A DNA stretch of 6,332 nt from an uncultured Fusibacter sp. (lineage in GTDB: Bacteria; Bacillota; Clostridia; Peptostreptococcales; Acidaminobacteraceae). A program made the position numbers and the translations under genes. Below the pieces are notes generated by a model, which ran no database searches, was not told the DNA's origin, and saw only the letters and a list, made by a program, of their open reading frames with translations. The stretch spans positions 1 to 6,332 of the forward strand of contig CALFXQ010000172.1 of assembly GCA_937958285.1 (NCBI GenBank), given 5' to 3'. Shown here piece by piece: positions 4,682 through 6,332 of this stretch (position 1 is the first letter of the stretch; every line of letters starts with the position of its first letter).

Positions 4682-6332
4682 AAAGTTCCCTCTTTCAGAC
4701 TTAAAAAGGCATTCTCTAGTGTTTCTATGAGATGAGACAGTTCTGCACTGTCTTGATTTTTATTGGCCAGTTCTGCTCTCTGTGAAATAGCCATCATGTC
4801 CATCACTCTCACATTTCCAGATGTGCCTTTAATGCGATGTAGGATTGAACCTACTTCTGAAAAGTTACCAAGTGTATAACTCTTTTTAAGTTGAGTAAGT
4901 AATTCTGAGCCTTGATCAATAAAAGTTTTTAGCAGCAAGGCGCAGGTTTCTCGATCCAACTCTGTTTCTAACATTAATGCATTTAATGCATTTTCATAAC
5001 TCTGGTTCATCTTATGCTCCCCTGGATTTAATTCTGGTGACCAATATTTGCGAATCACCCTATCGAGTTCTTTTAAGTCGATGGGCTTTGTAATATAGTC
5101 GGACATGCCCGCTTGAAGGCAACGCTCTCTATCTGTGGTAAGTGCATAGGCCGTCATGGCGATAATTGGCAATGGATGCCCTTGAAGATTTTTTATGCGC
5201 CCTGTTCGGATGCGCCGCGATGCTTGTAAGCCATCCATATAAGGCATATTCACATCCATTAAAACCAAGTCAACTGCACTTTTCTCTAAATACTCTAGGG
5301 CAATCAGCCCATCACTTGCAACATGCACATGCGCACCGCTTTTCACAAGCAGTCGCTCGATTAGAAAACTACTGGTGGCATCGTCTTCTGCGACGAGAAT
5401 ATGAATGCCCTTTAAATCTCCGAGTTTAACCGATTTGGAATTATGCTCTTGGGTGTACTGATGCACCTGTTCTTCTGTGGCGACGGGTAAATTAAAGACC
5501 ACTGTAAATTTGCTTCCTACGCCTAATTGACTTTCAACTTGTATTGTGCCATGCATAAGTGCTAGTATCATCTCGCAAATCGATAATCCTAACCCTGTAC
5601 CCGTGGTCTTTTGACCTGTAGGCTGCTCGACTTGTGTAAAGCGAGAGAACACCTGGCCCAAGGAAACTTCCGACATGCCAATGCCCGTATCTGCCACTTC
5701 GATATGGATATTTTGATCTAATTGTTTAACGGTGATGTCAATCGCGCCATAGTGGGTAAATTTAACGGCGTTACTCAGCAGATTAGCGAGGATTTGCCTA
5801 ATGCGCGTGCTATCGCCATAGAAGTGTGTGTTTAAATCTGGAGCACAACTAACTGCCAGGTTTAGCCCTTTGTGTTTTGCAGAGGCACTGAAGAGATTTT
5901 GTACCTCTTGGAGAAGCATCGGCAAGCTGAAGACGTGATTGGTCAGCGTGACTTTACCAGATTCAAGTTTTGAGAAGTCGAGCACATCGTTTAAGATGAG
6001 CATGAGATTTTCTGCAGAGCTCTTAAGCGTGTTAAAATAACCCAATTGCTCGCTGTTTAGATCTGTGGTGTTAATGAGGTTGATCATGCCCATCATGCCA
6101 TTCATGGGGGTTCTAATCTCGTGACTTACATTGGCCAAAAATTGACTCTTTGCCTGAGTTGCTTCTACAGCTGTTTGCATCGCTTGATTTAGCTCGTCGT
6201 TGACAATTTCGAGCTCTTGAATATTCGACTCGAGATTTTCGTTCAAGGCAATAATTTCTTCTTCACGAGAGCTCACTTGGGCAATCATGCCTATAAAATG
6301 TTCGGACAAGGTTCTAAGTTCGTCGAAGACCG
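4678..6332 (-). CDS. Hybrid sensor histidine kinase with receiver and HPt domains (5' part outside window)
   Basis: 550 residues are visible and the frame is open to the right edge; a TTG at 6309 is not a credible start because in-frame sequence before it (VFDELRTLSEHF) reads as the end of a HAMP-like linker. Numbering from the first full codon (6330): a coiled coil (about 22-60), HisKA with phospho-acceptor H70 in NVSHEIRTPMNG, HATPase with the N box NLLSNAVKFT (183-192), DTGIGM (214-219) and TGTGLGLSI (243-251), a receiver domain (about 309-427) with D316/D317, phospho-acceptor D359 in MDVNMPYMDG, T393 and K415, then a C-terminal HPt domain with H498 in HRIKGTSGN. All phosphotransfer residues are intact, so a His-Asp-His relay within one chain is expected. 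The final partner, a separate response regulator, is not in the window. The sensor part and any membrane segments lie beyond the edge, so the signal is unknown. First visible gene of the four-gene operon. Confidence 0.94.
   Translation of the reverse strand, partial: VFDELRTLSEHFIGMIAQVSSREEEIIALNENLESNIQELEIVNDELNQAMQTAVEATQAKSQFLANVSHEIRTPMNGMMGMINLINTTDLNSEQLGYFNTLKSSAENLMLILNDVLDFSKLESGKVTLTNHVFSLPMLLQEVQNLFSASAKHKGLNLAVSCAPDLNTHFYGDSTRIRQILANLLSNAVKFTHYGAIDITVKQLDQNIHIEVADTGIGMSEVSLGQVFSRFTQVEQPTGQKTTGTGLGLSICEMILALMHGTIQVESQLGVGSKFTVVFNLPVATEEQVHQYTQEHNSKSVKLGDLKGIHILVAEDDATSSFLIERLLVKSGAHVHVASDGLIALEYLEKSAVDLVLMDVNMPYMDGLQASRRIRTGRIKNLQGHPLPIIAMTAYALTTDRERCLQAGMSDYITKPIDLKELDRVIRKYWSPELNPGEHKMNQSYENALNALMLETELDRETCALLLKTFIDQGSELLTQLKKSYTLGNFSEVGSILHRIKGTSGNVRVMDMMAISQRAELANKNQDSAELSHLIETLENAFLSLKEGTL

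Noticed and set aside
4976..4993. Direct repeat of TTAATGCA
   Set aside because: It encodes the ALNAL stretch between the receiver and HPt domains of the kinase; a small coding coincidence.
5166..5429. 87-codon plus-strand open frame
   Set aside because: Antisense to the receiver domain of the kinase; no independent support.
6307..6309. TTG as the start of the histidine kinase
   Set aside because: The frame continues to the window edge with HAMP-like sequence and there is no ribosome site before the TTG; the gene is truncated by the window.
1..6332. Mobile element, CRISPR array, tRNA or rRNA, or toxin-antitoxin pair
   Set aside because: No transposase or integrase frame, terminal inverted repeats, spaced repeat array or tRNA-like cloverleaf was seen on either strand.

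Overview
The window reads as chromosomal DNA from a low-to-moderate GC Gram-positive anaerobe of the Clostridia type. The reasons are G-rich Shine-Dalgarno sites (AAGGGGG, GAGGAG, GAGGGA), frequent GTG starts, a short Gram-positive-like signal peptide, and one-strand packing of genes with overlapping ends. The genus cannot be fixed from the sequence. All six genes lie on the minus strand, so transcription runs from right to left, and both outer genes are cut by the window edges.

Right block (6332 to 1638): four genes joined by short overlaps, almost certainly one operon. In transcription order they are a hybrid sensor histidine kinase (HAMP-like end, HisKA, HATPase, receiver, HPt; N-terminal sensor outside the window), D-serine ammonia-lyase (dsdA), the large-conductance mechanosensitive channel (mscL), and a TRAM-containing, Fe-S 23S rRNA m5U methyltransferase (rlmD type). 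Overlaps are 4, 26 and 11 nt, and each downstream gene has its own Shine-Dalgarno inside the gene before it. The operon promoter is beyond the right edge.

Middle (1637 to 1324): about 300 bp of AT-rich, non-coding DNA. It holds two candidate minus-strand promoters, an 11-bp-period tandem repeat and a two-part leader hairpin. No convincing intrinsic terminator was seen after rlmD.

Left block (1323 to 1): a small TPR protein with a single C-terminal membrane helix, then, after 90 bp containing an extended -10 promoter candidate, the first 231 codons of a secreted, cysteine-free, beta-rich surface protein. That protein has a strong ribosome site and codon use typical of an abundant product.

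How they fit together: the operon pairs a phosphorelay kinase with D-serine breakdown and osmotic-shock release, plus a housekeeping rRNA enzyme. A link between kinase, D-serine and envelope stress is possible but is inferred only from gene order. Nothing mobile, no RNA genes, no CRISPR and no clearly new system was found. The least explained parts are the surface protein and its tail-anchored TPR neighbour.
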